Notes: generated from the letters alone by a model not told the origin. 64,000 nt of DNA from Gordonia namibiensis NBRC 108229 (GCF_000298235.1 NZ_BAHE01000056.1:1-64000); one strand, 5' to 3'. Numbered from the stretch's first letter, positions 8,575-18,029 are shown. Made by a program: numbers and translations.

Positions 8575-10053
8575 TCACACCGCGATGTCGGCGTACCGGT
8601 GGAACCACGGCGCGGCGTTCTCGAGGGAGGCGGCGAGCGCCAGGAGGTCACCGTCGGCGCCCACGCGGCCGACGAACTGGACCCCGAGCGGGAGCCCGGT
8701 CCCGGTCCAGTGCAGGGGCACGCTGATCGCCGGGCGTCCGGTCATGTTCGCCAGCTGTGTGTACGGCACCCAGCCGAGGTTCTCTTCGACGAGCTGGTCG
8801 ACGATCCCCACCCGTGACATCACCTTGCCGATGCGGGCGCGGGCCGCGAGCCGCGCCGCCTGCTGGAGGAGGGGCGGGGTCGTCATCGACCCGACAGCCG
8901 GCGGCGGAACGGCGAGGGTCGGGGTCAGCAGCAGGTCGTGGGTCTCGTGGAAGCGTTCGAGAGCACGTACGTGGTGGTTGACGTGGTCGAGCGCGCGGAA
9001 GAGCGGCACCACCCCGGCGGCCCGGCCGATCTCGGCGAGGGCGAGCGTGTCGGCCTCGAAGTCGGCGTCCCCGGCGCCGGACAGGCGGCGGGCCTCGTCG
9101 ACCTGGGCGGCTGCCTTGGCGAACCAGATTTCCAGGAAGTCGCGGGCCAGTTCCGCGTCGTCGTGCGGTGGGTCCACCTCTTCGACCTGGTGGCCGAGTT
9201 CGGTGAGCAGCTTCGCGGCGTGCTCGACGGCCGCGACCGCTTCGGGATGCGGTGCCGGGTTGATGGCCGAACGTGTGGTGAAACCGATCCGCAGCAGCCG
9301 TGGCGGAGAAGCGATCCGCGTCGTGAACGACTCGGTGTGGAGGGGAGCGGGATAGGTCGACGACGCGGTGGGGCCGATGATCGCGTCGTAGAGGGCGGCC
9401 GCGTCGCGCACCGTGCGGGTCACGACACCCTCGACGCCCATCCCGAAGAGCGGCTCGCCGGTGGCAGGCCCGAACGGCATCAGGCCGCGCGACGCCTTGA
9501 GTCCGACGAGCCCGGTGCACGCAGCCGGGATGCGGATGGAGCCGCCGCCGTCGTTCGCGCCCGCCGCGGGCACGATGCCCGCGGCCACTGCTGCGGCGCT
9601 GCCTCCGGACGAGCCGCCGGGCGTCACGTCGAGGTTCCAGGGGTTGCGCGCCGGACCCCACAGGACCGATTCGGTGATCGCCTTGGAACCGAACTCCGGG
9701 GTGTTGGTCTTGCCGAAGACGACCAGCCCCGCATCGAGGAAACGCTGGACGACCGTCGCGTGCTCGGTGGCGACGTGCCGCGCCAGCGACCGGGAGCCGC
9801 GCGTCGTCGGATAGCCGCGGTAGTCCTGGGCGAGGTCTTTGATCAGGAAGGGGACCCCGGCGAACGGTCCGGTCAGCTCCGTGCGGGCCCGGTGATCGGC
9901 CTCGGCCTCGATCGGGATGACGATCGCGTTCAGGCCGGGGTTCACCGCGGCGGCACGGGCCCGTGCCAGCTCGAGGAGCTCGGCTGCCGTGACCTCGCCC
10001 GATGCGACGAGCCCGGCGAGGGTGGTCGCGTCCGCCCCGAGGTATTCACCCAT
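8575..10053 (-). CDS. Amidase signature family hydrolase (492 aa)
   Basis: Amidase of the Ser-cisSer-Lys family, hydrolysing carboxamides or related amides. The catalytic Lys lies in PFLIKDLAQDY. The Gly/Ser-rich core TPGGSSGGSAAAVAAG follows GKTNTPEFG, and the nucleophile region is NDGGGSIRIPAACTGLVGL. The C-terminal ISVPLHWTGTGLPLGVQFVG is the usual family ending. The open frame extends to 10236, but the upstream part is not family-like. I chose the ATG at 10053 (MGEYLGADATTLAGLV); a GTG two codons earlier (10059) is also possible. The gene stands alone, 75 bp upstream of the flavoprotein gene on the same strand. Substrate unknown. Confidence 0.88.
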   Translation of the reverse strand: MGEYLGADATTLAGLVASGEVTAAELLELARARAAAVNPGLNAIVIPIEAEADHRARTELTGPFAGVPFLIKDLAQDYRGYPTTRGSRSLARHVATEHATVVQRFLDAGLVVFGKTNTPEFGSKAITESVLWGPARNPWNLDVTPGGSSGGSAAAVAAGIVPAAGANDGGGSIRIPAACTGLVGLKASRGLMPFGPATGEPLFGMGVEGVVTRTVRDAAALYDAIIGPTASSTYPAPLHTESFTTRIASPPRLLRIGFTTRSAINPAPHPEAVAAVEHAAKLLTELGHQVEEVDPPHDDAELARDFLEIWFAKAAAQVDEARRLSGAGDADFEADTLALAEIGRAAGVVPLFRALDHVNHHVRALERFHETHDLLLTPTLAVPPPAVGSMTTPPLLQQAARLAARARIGKVMSRVGIVDQLVEENLGWVPYTQLANMTGRPAISVPLHWTGTGLPLGVQFVGRVGADGDLLALAASLENAAPWFHRYADIAV

Positions 10054-10059
10054 GTTCAC

Positions 10060-10462
10060 GGCCCCGACCCTAGTGAGTGCGGGGCCGGGCCGCGGCCGGG
10101 TTGGCCGATACGCCCGCCCAGGAGATCGAACCGATTCCCACATCACCGTTAACCACCCAAACGAATAACGGTGCGGTCGCGGCAATTTCGTTCGTTCGAA
10201 GGGGAGAATCGGACAGTTGTGCCGCGTATGGCCCATATGAGCTGTTCACAATGGGCCAAATGTGACACGCACCACTGCCCGTCGGCGTCACGAAGCCCGA
10301 TCCAGCCTTTGCCGCGACGTTATCGTGCCGTTACACTTCTCGACGACGGGTACCGCTCCTGACGGGGATCAATAGAATCCCCCTACGTACGACTTCGCAG
10401 TACCCGGTAGGCAAGACCCAGAAGCGGCCGACTCCGGCCGAGATCCAAAGGAAAACTGACGA
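10060..10462. other. Divergent intergenic region upstream of the mycolyltransferase
   Basis: This gap of about 400 bp between divergent genes has no convincing reading frame and is more AT-rich than its surroundings. It should hold the promoters for both the amidase and the secreted mycolyltransferase. A TAGAAT hexamer at 10373-10378 is a possible -10 element for the latter, with an RBS-like AAAGGAAAA just before its ATG. No clear operator is visible. Confidence 0.4.
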
Positions 10463-11425
10463 ATGCTGACTCGCGCCCGTAAGCGCCTCGTCGCCGGACT
10501 CGTGGCTCTCGTGGCCTTGTCAGGTGCCACGCTGGTCGCAGCTCCGCCGGCGTCCGCAGCCAATGGTTGCAACGTCGAATACGTTCGCTCGAACGCCATG
10601 AATCGGACCGTGCCCGTGTGCATCGTCTCGGCCGGTGGCGGCGGACCGAAGCCGACGCTGTACCTCCTCGACGGCCTGCGTGCCCCCAACAACAACAGCG
10701 GTTGGCTCATCAACACCGATGTCGCCCGCTACATGGCCGGCAAGGGCACGAACGTCGCCATCCCGTTCGGCGGCGGCGGCAGCTTCTACACCGACTGGCA
10801 GTCCTACGACCCCAAGCTCGGCAACAACAAGTGGGAGACCTTCCTGACCCGCGAGCTGCCGCGCCACATGGCCGCCCGCCACGGCAGCGACAACCGTCGC
10901 AACGGCATCGCCGGTCTGTCGATGTCGGGTACCTCGGCGCTCAACCTCGCGTCGCGCCACCCGGGCTTCTACAAGGCGGTCGCCTCCTACAGTGGCTACC
11001 CGACGGTCACCATGCCGGGCTTCACCCAGGGCATCCAGGCCTCGGTCATCGAGATGGGCGGCAACCCCACCAACATGTGGGGCTTCTACCCGGCCGGCAG
11101 CTGGTTCCAGAACGACCCGTTCCTGAGCGCGGGCAACCTGGCCGGCAAGCACGTCTACATCTCCTCCGGTAGCGGCGTCGGCAGCAAGTACGACTCTTCG
11201 GTCAACCCGACCAGCGCCAACTTCGACCCGGTCAAGTTCGCGCAGATGATCCCGCTGGAGGTTGCCGCGTCGACCAGCAGCCAGCTGTACGTTGGCCGCG
11301 TCGCGCTCGTCCCGGGCGTCAAGCTCACCACCCGGATCACCCCGGACGGTGCGCACTGGTGGGACTACTGGCAGAACACCTTCAAGGAGTCGTGGGTCAA
11401 GACCTTCCGCCCGGCGTTCTTCTGA
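10463..11425 (+). CDS. Secreted mycolyltransferase, antigen 85 family (320 aa)
   Basis: Esterase-fold acyltransferase that moves mycolic acids onto trehalose or arabinogalactan in the outer envelope. A signal peptide with basic start and hydrophobic core ends at about residue 33 (ASA-A). The alpha/beta hydrolase core carries the nucleophile motif GLSMSGTSAL (about residues 150-160), and the catalytic His sits in PDGAHWWDYW near the C-terminus. YLLDGLRAPNNNSGW corresponds to the oxyanion/substrate loop of Ag85. Its 320-aa length fits Ag85A-C-like enzymes without the C-terminal repeats of PS1. The start has a good AAAGGAAAA site. A strong terminator follows 39 bp downstream, so it is monocistronic. 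Its presence implies a mycolate cell wall. Confidence 0.94.
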   Translation: MLTRARKRLVAGLVALVALSGATLVAAPPASAANGCNVEYVRSNAMNRTVPVCIVSAGGGGPKPTLYLLDGLRAPNNNSGWLINTDVARYMAGKGTNVAIPFGGGGSFYTDWQSYDPKLGNNKWETFLTRELPRHMAARHGSDNRRNGIAGLSMSGTSALNLASRHPGFYKAVASYSGYPTVTMPGFTQGIQASVIEMGGNPTNMWGFYPAGSWFQNDPFLSAGNLAGKHVYISSGSGVGSKYDSSVNPTSANFDPVKFAQMIPLEVAASTSSQLYVGRVALVPGVKLTTRITPDGAHWWDYWQNTFKESWVKTFRPAFF

Positions 11426-11463
11426 GCCGAGTAGACGGTCTCGCAACTCCATAGAGACACGGC

Positions 11464-11495
11464 AAGGGCCGGTGACCTTCGGGTCACCGGCCCTT
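11464..11495 (+). terminator. Rho-independent terminator of the mycolyltransferase gene
   Basis: A perfect 14-bp stem AAGGGCCGGTGACC with a TTCG tetraloop (11478-11481) is followed by a T-rich GTTGTTGT tail. Confidence 0.9.
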
Positions 11496-11621
11496 GTTGT
11501 TGTGCGGGATCCCGACTGCCGAACCTCAACTCGACCGGGGTGGCGTCGATCGAAGTCTGCCGGTCGGGGTGACGTCGACTGCGTTAGGTGGGCGACGGTG
11601 TCTCACGAGCCCTTCGTGGCT

Positions 11622-11748
11622 CGTCGCTATCGCTCCTCGCACCTCAGGGAGCAGAAGGCTCGTCGCTATCGCTCCTCGCACCTCAGGGAGCAGAAGGGGC
11701 GTCGCTATCGCTCCTCGCACCTCAGGGAGCGAGGGGGCGTCGCTATCG
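11622..11748. repeat. Tandem 39-bp repeats with palindrome half element
   Basis: About 3.3 copies of a 39-bp unit begin at 11622, 11661, 11700 and 11738 (the last step is 38 bp). Each unit contains CGTCGCTATCGCTCCTCGCA followed by CCTCAGGGAGC. The first copy is preceded by CCCTTCGTGGCT, so the array grew from one arm of the dispersed palindrome seen at 864-955. The unit length is a multiple of three, which keeps spurious frames open through it. I see no gene in 11426-11885 apart from this array and two terminators. Confidence 0.85.
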
Positions 11749-11824
11749 CGACTCCGTCAGGACAGCTGACGCGGATCGTGTCGCCAAACGGCACCTTTCG
11801 CGACATCTGAGACCAGGACGAAAA

Positions 11825-11864
11825 CACCGCGGGCGCATCCGGTGTTCCGGATGCGCCCGCGGTG
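11825..11864 (-). terminator. Rho-independent terminator of the DUF3068 gene
   Basis: A perfect 18-bp stem CACCGCGGGCGCATCCGG has a 4-base loop. On the minus strand it is followed by GTTTTCG, 22 bp past the stop of the DUF3068 gene. Confidence 0.85.
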
Positions 11865-11885
11865 GTCGTTTACAGCAGCTGGGTC

Positions 11886-13247
11886 CTACTCGGGCGGGGG
11901 CTGCTTGCGGAAGGAGCGGGTCGACGAGTCGTCGGCCGGCGGTTCACCGCCGTCGACCTTCGGGATCTGTTCGGTCGGACGCTCCCACGGGTTGCCGGCC
12001 GACGACGCGGTACCGGCCGCCGGTGCGTCCCGCTTGATCATGGAGGTCCGACGCTCATCAGCGGCGGGCGCGGTGGCAGCCGGGCCTGCGGTGGCCACGG
12101 CGGCGTCGTCGTCGCGACGACCGCGGAGGAACATGAAGACCGCCAGGGCCAGCATGATCACGCCGAGCACGCCGAGCACGATCGGCAGCCAGAAACCCAG
12201 GAGGTTCAGCTGCGTGACGTAACCGCTGGCGGTGTCGGCCTGCTTGGCGACGATCCCGTCGCTCCACTTGAAGGTGCCCTTGAGCGCGTCCATGCGGAAA
12301 TTGCGCACGACCTCGGGGTTGGACTCGCTCTGGTCGGGCGACTTGAAGTACTGGTGCTGATCCTCACGGCCGTCGACGATGGTGCCGGTGATCGGCTCGA
12401 CGTAGACGTGGCGCACGGCCGAAGCGTGGCGGTGCATCGTGATCGGATCGTTCGGGCGGACACCCGGGCCGCTGATGCCCCACCACTTGGCCGGCATCGT
12501 CAGCATGGTGCCGAGGGCGGCCTCGCCCTGTGCGTTCGGCAGGCTCGACAGGTCCTTCTCCGGGACGTCGCAGGCGAAGTGAAGGGTCTTGATGCCCTTG
12601 ATCTCGACCTCTTCCTGGAACTTCGCGTCGCAGTCCTGGCGGGTGTTGAGGTCGTAGTACAGGTAGTCGCGCTGCTGGACGTCGAAGCCGAACTTGTACT
12701 GGAAGCCCTTGCGGTTGTCGAGGGCGACCGAGACGTCGTTCACGTTGCCGCCCGGCGGCACGGCCTCGAGCTGCAGCGAGCTGACGGCACCGTTGGGGAC
12801 CGACGTCTTCCGGTTCACCGACACGTGGTCGATGGTCGCGGTGAGCAAGCCGTCCTTACAGGTACGGGTCTCGCCGGCGGCGGCGACGGTGGGCTCGGTC
12901 TCCTGGCCGTCGGCGTCGCGGATGCGGTCGATCAGAACGGTCTGCGCGGACTGCAGAGTCGCCTGGCGGCTGTCCGACGGCTCGACGATGACCGAGCGGC
13001 GCTGCTGCGTCAGATGTGCCTCGAACGTGCGGGCACGATCCTCGGACACCGAGCAACGGTCGAAGATCACCGCCGGGAAGCGGTCGCCGGTGGAGCCGTC
13101 GGCGGCGACGGTCGTCGCATCCGAGGTGATGTCGAGGTCGAGCGGCACCACCTTCAGCGTCGGCACCAGGTACAGCGGGATGGCAATGGCGACCGCGAGG
13201 AACGCGGCCCCAAAGAAGGCCAGCAGTGCCGGCACGAAACGTCTCAT
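11886..13247 (-). CDS. DUF3068 (PorA-family-like) envelope protein (453 aa)
   Basis: DUF3068 domain protein typical of mycolate-containing actinobacteria. An N-terminal hydrophobic segment (about residues 5-28, LLAFFGAAFLAVAIAIPLYL) acts as signal anchor. A large extracytoplasmic domain (about 30-360) follows, with conserved-looking features such as RHVYVEPITGTIVDG and DLNTRQDCDAKF. A second membrane helix lies near 355-380 (LLGFWLPIVLGVLGVIMLAL), and the tail is cytoplasmic, Pro-rich and charged. The family has been linked to cell-wall channels in corynebacteria, but the function of individual members is not established. The ATG start at 13247 begins MRRFVPALL. It is monocistronic with a terminator downstream. 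Confidence 0.85.
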   Translation of the reverse strand: MRRFVPALLAFFGAAFLAVAIAIPLYLVPTLKVVPLDLDITSDATTVAADGSTGDRFPAVIFDRCSVSEDRARTFEAHLTQQRRSVIVEPSDSRQATLQSAQTVLIDRIRDADGQETEPTVAAAGETRTCKDGLLTATIDHVSVNRKTSVPNGAVSSLQLEAVPPGGNVNDVSVALDNRKGFQYKFGFDVQQRDYLYYDLNTRQDCDAKFQEEVEIKGIKTLHFACDVPEKDLSSLPNAQGEAALGTMLTMPAKWWGISGPGVRPNDPITMHRHASAVRHVYVEPITGTIVDGREDQHQYFKSPDQSESNPEVVRNFRMDALKGTFKWSDGIVAKQADTASGYVTQLNLLGFWLPIVLGVLGVIMLALAVFMFLRGRRDDDAAVATAGPAATAPAADERRTSMIKRDAPAAGTASSAGNPWERPTEQIPKVDGGEPPADDSSTRSFRKQPPPE

Positions 13248-13351
13248 GTGTGACTCCTGTGAATCAGCAGCGTAATCGGTATCACCCTAGCGGGCGTCTC
13301 GCATTCCGTACGCGTCAGTAGGCCCGACATGCCGGGATTTGCGATCGTGCA

Positions 13352-14728
13352 TCAGTTCGTGCGGGCCCGATCGTCGCGCCGATCGCGTTCGGCCTCCTTC
13401 AGGATGCCGGCCATGTACCCGTAGATCTCCTTGTCCGACATGGCTTTCCACCTCGGGGCCAGGAGTTTCATGTACTTCTCGACATACAGCAGTTGTTTGC
13501 CGACGAGGACCAGTTCGCGGGGGAGGCGGGCGTCGTGGGCCTTGGCCACGGCGGCGAGCTGTCGGCCCAGGTCGGTGTAGGACATCGAGCCCAGGTCGGT
13601 CGTCGACAGCGGGGTCGTCACCTTCTTGATGTCCTCGGCGCCCTTGGCCGTCGACCCGGGCTTGTGCACGGCGCCGAGAAGGAAGATGGCGCGACCTGCG
13701 GATTCGTAGTCCGCGCGAACCACCAGGTCGACGACGAGCTGACGAAGGATGCGACGGGTGCGGGGCGTGAACCGTCCGACGATGCCGAAGTCGAGCAGCA
13801 CGATCTTCCCGGCATCGTCGACGAGGACGTTCCCGGCGTGGAGGTCGCCGTGGAAGAGGCCGCCGTGGAATGCCGAGTCGAGCAGCGACAGCAGCAGATT
13901 GCGGCACAGCGCGACGCCGTCGTGGCCGGCCGCCCGAACCGCCGCGGCGTCGTCGATCCGGACCGCGTGGATGCGCTCCATCGTCAGCACGCGCGGCGTC
14001 GTGAACTCGTCGTAGACGCGCGGGACGCGAACGCGGTCGCCGAAGGGGCCCGGCTGCAGGCACTCGAACCACTCGCGCATGGTGTCGGCCTCGATCCGGA
14101 AGTCGAGTTCGGCGTCCAGGCCGGCCGCGAAGTCCTCGACGACGTGGCGCGCGCTGAGCATCCGGCCGTACTCGGAGATCTCGACGAGACCGGCTATCCG
14201 CTCGAGGATCGCGACGTCGGGTGCCAGGCGGTCGGCGATCCCGGGCCGCTGGATCTTCACGACCACCTCTTCGCCGCTGTGCAGGACCGCCGTGTGGACC
14301 TGCGCGATGGACGCCGAGGCGATCGGCACCGGGTCGAACTGTGCGAACACCTCTTCGGGCGGTCGGCCGAGTTCGGCGACGAACTGTGCGCGCATGGCGT
14401 CGGGATCGGCCGGCTTCACGCGATCGAGCAGCGTCTCGAACTCCGAGGAGAGAGCGTCGGAGAAGACACCGGGGCTGGACGCGATGAGCTGCCCGAGCTT
14501 CACGTAGGTCGGGCCGAGATGCTCGAAGGTGGAGCGCAGTTCATGGGCGGCGCGCGCAGCACTGGGTGCGCGGCCGCGTAGAACGTCGCCTGCAGTGTGG
14601 AGGACGAACCGACCGAGGCCCGCAGCCGCGTGTGCAGTGGTCGTCCCGAATCGCGTGACCTCGGCGATGGGCGACACCGGATGCAACTGCGTGCGCCGGC
14701 CGTCGTCGACCGAGCTGTTGATAGTCAC
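13352..14728 (-). CDS. ABC1/UbiB/AarF family atypical kinase (458 aa)
   Basis: Protein-kinase-like fold of the ABC1/UbiB group, whose members bind ATP and support isoprenoid-quinone or lipid metabolism. The family-specific KxGQ motif is present as [13 protein letters not shown] (about residues 72-85). The nucleotide-binding Lys lies in [11 protein letters not shown], the catalytic loop is [14 protein letters not shown] and the metal-binding DFG is [11 protein letters not shown]. The Ala-rich loop [13 protein letters not shown] replaces the usual Gly-rich loop, as in UbiB. Length is normal. The gene stands alone and is divergent from the alcohol dehydrogenase. The substrate in actinobacteria is not settled. 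Confidence 0.9.
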   Translation of the reverse strand: MTINSSVDDGRRTQLHPVSPIAEVTRFGTTTAHAAAGLGRFVLHTAGDVLRGRAPSAARAAHELRSTFEHLGPTYVKLGQLIASSPGVFSDALSSEFETLLDRVKPADPDAMRAQFVAELGRPPEEVFAQFDPVPIASASIAQVHTAVLHSGEEVVVKIQRPGIADRLAPDVAILERIAGLVEISEYGRMLSARHVVEDFAAGLDAELDFRIEADTMREWFECLQPGPFGDRVRVPRVYDEFTTPRVLTMERIHAVRIDDAAAVRAAGHDGVALCRNLLLSLLDSAFHGGLFHGDLHAGNVLVDDAGKIVLLDFGIVGRFTPRTRRILRQLVVDLVVRADYESAGRAIFLLGAVHKPGSTAKGAEDIKKVTTPLSTTDLGSMSYTDLGRQLAAVAKAHDARLPRELVLVGKQLLYVEKYMKLLAPRWKAMSDKEIYGYMAGILKEAERDRRDDRARTN

Positions 14729-14925
14729 CGTCGGCCATTGTAACGATCATCGATGTCCGATCCAGTGTCTCGGCGGGCTACGGCGACCCCCCCGACGTGC
14801 CCTTGTGGCGGAGATCCACAGACGACGGCAGACTTGTGCGGTGCCGATCCATGCGCTCTCGCGCATCGGTCCCTCGACCGCGAACGTTGTCGACACCTCG
14901 AACATCCACCCCTAGGAGATCCCGT

Positions 14926-15969
14926 ATGCCCACGACGGTCAACGCGTACATAGCCACGGCAGCAGATCGCCCGCTCGAACCGACCACGATCGAGCGCCGC
15001 GACCTCGGCCCGAACGACGTCGAGATCGCCATTGCCTACGCCGGCATCTGCCACTCCGACATCCACACGGCCCGAAACGAGTGGAACGGCACCACGTTCC
15101 CGGTGGTGCCGGGTCACGAGATCGCCGGTACGGTCTCGGCCGTCGGCGAAGGCGTCACCCGCTACGCCGTCGGCGACCGCGTCGGCGTCGGCTGCTTCGT
15201 CGACTCTTGCCGCGAATGCGAGCCGTGCCGCCTCGGCGAGGAGCAGTACTGCGAGCGGGGAAACACCGGAACGTACAACGCGGTCGGGCGCGACGGGCAG
15301 CGCACCCATGGCGGGTACAGCACGTCCATCGTCGTCGACGAGAACTATGTCTGCCGCATCCCGGAGGGCATCGCGCTCGACGTGGCGGCTCCGCTGCTGT
15401 GTGCGGGCATCACGCTGTATTCGCCGCTGCGGCACTGGGAGGCGGGTCCAGGTAAGAAGGTGGCCATCGTCGGGCTCGGCGGCCTCGGGCACGTCGGAGT
15501 CAAGATCGCGCACGCACTGGGCGCGGAGGTGACTGTCTTGTCGCAGTCGCTGAAGAAGATGGAGGACGGGCTGCGCCTGGGGGCCGACCACTACTACGCG
15601 ACGAGTGATCCGCAGACCTTCCGCGAGCTGCGGGGGCGGTTCGACCTCATCCTCAACACCGTCTCTGCCAACCTCGACATCGGGAAATACCTCGGAATGC
15701 TCGCTCTCGACGGCACGCTCGTCGAACTCGGTCTGCCCGAACACCCGATCGAGGTCCCGGCCGGGGCACTGATCGGCAAGCGCCGCAGCTTCTCCGGGTC
15801 GATGATCGGCGGAATCGCCCAGACCCAGGAGATGCTCGACTTCTGCGCCGAGCACGGTATCGGTGCCGAGATCGAGGTGATCTCCGCGGACAAGATCAAC
15901 GAGGCCTATGACCGGGTGGTCGCCTCGGACGTGCGCTACCGCTTCGTGATCGACACCGCCACGCTCTGA
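14926..15969 (+). CDS. adhC: Zinc-dependent NAD(P) alcohol dehydrogenase, AdhC/YahK-like (347 aa)
   Basis: Medium-chain dehydrogenase/reductase acting on alcohols and aldehydes. Catalytic zinc ligands are in GICHSDIH (Cys) and GHEIAGTVS (His-Glu). The structural zinc site is the four-Cys cluster in [15 protein letters not shown]. The cofactor fold has [20 protein letters not shown] (about residues 180-199). The length of 347 aa fits the cinnamyl-alcohol-dehydrogenase-like group, including mycobacterial AdhC. I chose the ATG at 14926 because AGGAGA lies 6 bp upstream; the frame open from 14797 has no family similarity before this point. A hairpin follows the stop. The natural substrate is unknown. 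Confidence 0.92.
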   Translation: MPTTVNAYIATAADRPLEPTTIERRDLGPNDVEIAIAYAGICHSDIHTARNEWNGTTFPVVPGHEIAGTVSAVGEGVTRYAVGDRVGVGCFVDSCRECEPCRLGEEQYCERGNTGTYNAVGRDGQRTHGGYSTSIVVDENYVCRIPEGIALDVAAPLLCAGITLYSPLRHWEAGPGKKVAIVGLGGLGHVGVKIAHALGAEVTVLSQSLKKMEDGLRLGADHYYATSDPQTFRELRGRFDLILNTVSANLDIGKYLGMLALDGTLVELGLPEHPIEVPAGALIGKRRSFSGSMIGGIAQTQEMLDFCAEHGIGAEIEVISADKINEAYDRVVASDVRYRFVIDTATL

Positions 15970-15996
15970 TCGGGCTCACTTCCGACGATGCGTCTC

Positions 15997-16035
15997 CGGC
16001 CCGGCCCCGCTCATCCGGCGGCCGGGCCGAATGTT
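15997..16035 (+). terminator. Probable terminator after the alcohol dehydrogenase gene
   Basis: A 10-bp perfect stem CGGCCCGGCC/GGCCGGGCCG (15997-16006 and 16020-16029) with a 13-base loop lies 28 bp after the stop. Only a weak T run (AATGTTT) follows. Confidence 0.5.
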
Positions 16036-16103
16036 TGATGTACTCCTTGCTGGGAATCCGAACACCGAACATCCCGCACCAACCTCGAGGAGGCGGCCGC
16101 GCA

Positions 16104-16270
16104 TGACCACAACGGAACTCGCGCCGGTCGAACAACGTACCGATGCTCCGCGACACGCCGAGCTGCCCATTCCGCACGACGGGGCGAGCGCGCTGATCGC
16201 GCCCTGTCGCAACGGGATTCAGCGCACGAGAACCTCGACGATCCTTCCGGACCGTCGAGGAACGGATCGG
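16104..16270 (+). other. Possible start of a truncated or very small reading frame
   Basis: An ATG at 16104 has a strong GAGGAGG ribosome site 9 bp upstream. The frame begins MTTTELAPVEQRTDAPRHAE and stays open to 16408. From about 16274 it runs antisense to the small membrane-protein gene, and its residues there become His/Asp-rich, which is typical of a shadow frame. I do not recognise the first 55 residues. It may be a gene remnant or a small peptide. Nothing else is seen in 15970-16273 apart from the hairpin. Confidence 0.2.
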
Positions 16271-16273
16271 ATC

Positions 16274-16519
16274 TCAGAACACCATCACGATGAGGCCGAT
16301 GATGATCGCGATCATCGCGATGACCAGCAGCCCGACGCCCAGAAATGCGCCGACCCCGCCGGCCGGGAAGTGTTTGGTCCGATCGGGTTGTTCGTGCGAA
16401 AGGCCTGACGTCTGAGGGGTGTCGGGAGGGGTGTCGCCGGGGGCGACGCCGCCACCGGCCTCGAGGTCGGGTGTCTCTTCCGGTGCCGGGTCCATGGATC
16501 CGCGTGATTCATCTGTCAT
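16274..16519 (-). CDS. Small membrane protein, DUF6480-like (81 aa)
   Basis: Short actinobacterial protein. A Pro/Glu/Asp-rich soluble N-terminus (about residues 1-55, including PAPEETPDLEAGGGVAPGDT) is followed by one C-terminal membrane helix (VGAFLGVGLLVIAMIAIIIG) that ends almost at the last residue. This layout matches DUF6480 proteins, whose function is unknown. I chose the ATG at 16519 (MTDESRGSMD); the frame extends upstream to 16618 but without family-like sequence. It is monocistronic. Confidence 0.7.
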   Translation of the reverse strand: MTDESRGSMDPAPEETPDLEAGGGVAPGDTPPDTPQTSGLSHEQPDRTKHFPAGGVGAFLGVGLLVIAMIAIIIGLIVMVF

Positions 16520-16658
16520 GACGGTCGCATACCCGGGGCACCGGTGGCCCACACCTCGGTCCTGATCGGCGGCCGTCCGGCGGCGTTTGGAAGCCGTCCC
16601 TACCGGGAAACCGGACATCAGACGGATACCCGAAACGGATTGGTGGTGAGAGCCCTAC

Positions 16659-16865
16659 ATGTCCGAAGAGTTGCCGATGGAGCCGGCCGAGACCGGCACA
16701 CCGGACCAGACCCCGGACGACGCCCGCCGCGAGGTCGACGAACTCGAAGCAGAGCACGTCGACGAACCCGACGAGAAGGCGGCGTCGGCTGAACCGACCT
16801 CTGCATCCGACGACGAGGACGACCTCGAGTCCCCTGCGTCCGGCGCCCCGGAGCCGCCGGACTGA
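16659..16865 (+). CDS. Small acidic hypothetical protein (68 aa)
   Basis: A 68-residue, highly acidic, Pro/Glu/Asp/Ala-rich protein with no hydrophobic segment, probably intrinsically disordered. The ATG has GGTGGTGAGAG about 8 bp upstream. It ends 20 bp before the next gene on the same strand, so the two may be cotranscribed. I recognise no family. Low complexity means chance coding cannot be excluded. Confidence 0.45.
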   Translation: MSEELPMEPAETGTPDQTPDDARREVDELEAEHVDEPDEKAASAEPTSASDDEDDLESPASGAPEPPD

Positions 16866-16885
16866 TTCCTGCCACCGCACCGTCG

Positions 16886-17989
16886 GTGGATTCCACAACC
16901 GTCGAGCGCCAGGAGGGCAGGAGTATCTCGAGTCTGCGCATGGTGGCCGAACACGGGTTGCCCGAGAACCTGATCACCAACGGGGAGGATCGGATTCGCG
17001 GCATCGCCGAGCGCTTCGGCATGGACTACTGCGGAGTCACGATCACCCGTGACACAACTCTCCAGATGACCCCGCGTGGTGACCTGGAGACCGTCTGGGG
17101 ATCCGATCGCATCCCGGACGAGGTCGTGGTGTTCGTGACGGAGATGCCCCGCCTGTTCAGTCGGCGCGACGATGACGGCCGTTCCCGGGACAGTGTTGTT
17201 CTGGCGGAACTCGACCGCGAACGCGGCGCCGCGGTGATCTCCCTGCCTGCACTCGGTCCCTCGCCCCGCCGACGTCTGGGCAAACTGATCGCGACGGTCG
17301 TGTCCTCGCTCGAGGAGTCCTCCACCGAGCCGTTCGAGCGGGCTCGCGGACTACTCGTCGAGCGGGATGGTGAGACGGAATATGTGGTGGCCCAGGGGTT
17401 TTCCTCACGGGCGCTGTTGACCGCGGGAATGGTCCGCGGCAACCGGCCCTGGCGTCTGATACCGACGCTCACGGGCATGACGGCGGCCGCGGCCGCGGCG
17501 GCGTCGTTCGGTGTCTTCTTCTCCACCATCTGGTCGATGGCCAACGCGCTGAGCCCGTGGCGTCTGGCCGCCATCTCGGTTCTGTCGATGGTCCTGGCGG
17601 CACTCTGGCTGATCGTCAACAACCGCCTGTGGGAGAAGACCACCGACACCTACCGGCCCCGCGCCCGCCTCTACAACACGGCCACGGTCTGCACCGTCGT
17701 CTTCAGTGCGGTGGTCCTCTACGTCGGTTTGTTCCTCGCGGTCCTCGTCGCCGCGATGACCGTCATCGACGAGACCTTCCTGTCCTCGCAACTCGGATTC
17801 GAAGCGGGACTGCACAATTACCTCAATCTGGCCTGGCTGGCGACCTCGATGGGGATCTTCGCCGGTGCGTTGGGGTCCAGTGCCGACAGCCACGACGACG
17901 TGCTCCGCGCGACGTACGGTTACCGGGAACGCCTGCGACGCCGGGCGGCGGAGTCGTCGCGAAGCGACGAGATGAGCGAATCACGCTGA
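16886..17989 (+). CDS. Hypothetical four-TM membrane protein (367 aa)
   Basis: I do not recognise a named family. The N-terminal half (residues 1-190) is soluble. It has a domain that begins VAEHGLPENLITNGEDRIRG and a conserved-looking stretch AVISLPALGPSPRRRLGKLI. The C-terminal half has four predicted membrane helices at about 195-220, 228-247, 268-295 and 310-335, then a basic tail. A GTG at 16886 gives MDSTTVERQ; an internal ATG at about residue 19 is an alternative. It sits between the small acidic protein and the PLP decarboxylase, and a role in sensing or protection of the membrane would be a guess. Confidence 0.65.
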   Translation: MDSTTVERQEGRSISSLRMVAEHGLPENLITNGEDRIRGIAERFGMDYCGVTITRDTTLQMTPRGDLETVWGSDRIPDEVVVFVTEMPRLFSRRDDDGRSRDSVVLAELDRERGAAVISLPALGPSPRRRLGKLIATVVSSLEESSTEPFERARGLLVERDGETEYVVAQGFSSRALLTAGMVRGNRPWRLIPTLTGMTAAAAAAASFGVFFSTIWSMANALSPWRLAAISVLSMVLAALWLIVNNRLWEKTTDTYRPRARLYNTATVCTVVFSAVVLYVGLFLAVLVAAMTVIDETFLSSQLGFEAGLHNYLNLAWLATSMGIFAGALGSSADSHDDVLRATYGYRERLRRRAAESSRSDEMSESR

Positions 17990-18029
17990 CGACACGATTT
18001 CAGTGTTCACCACCCGATCGGAGCCTGAC

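Noticed and set aside
11622..11748. CRISPR-like array
   Set aside because: The copies are directly adjacent with no variable spacers and no cas genes are near.
11588..12037. Open frames through the 39-bp tandem repeats
   Set aside because: The frames exist only because the unit length is a multiple of three; they have repeat-derived peptides and run into the antisense of the DUF3068 gene.
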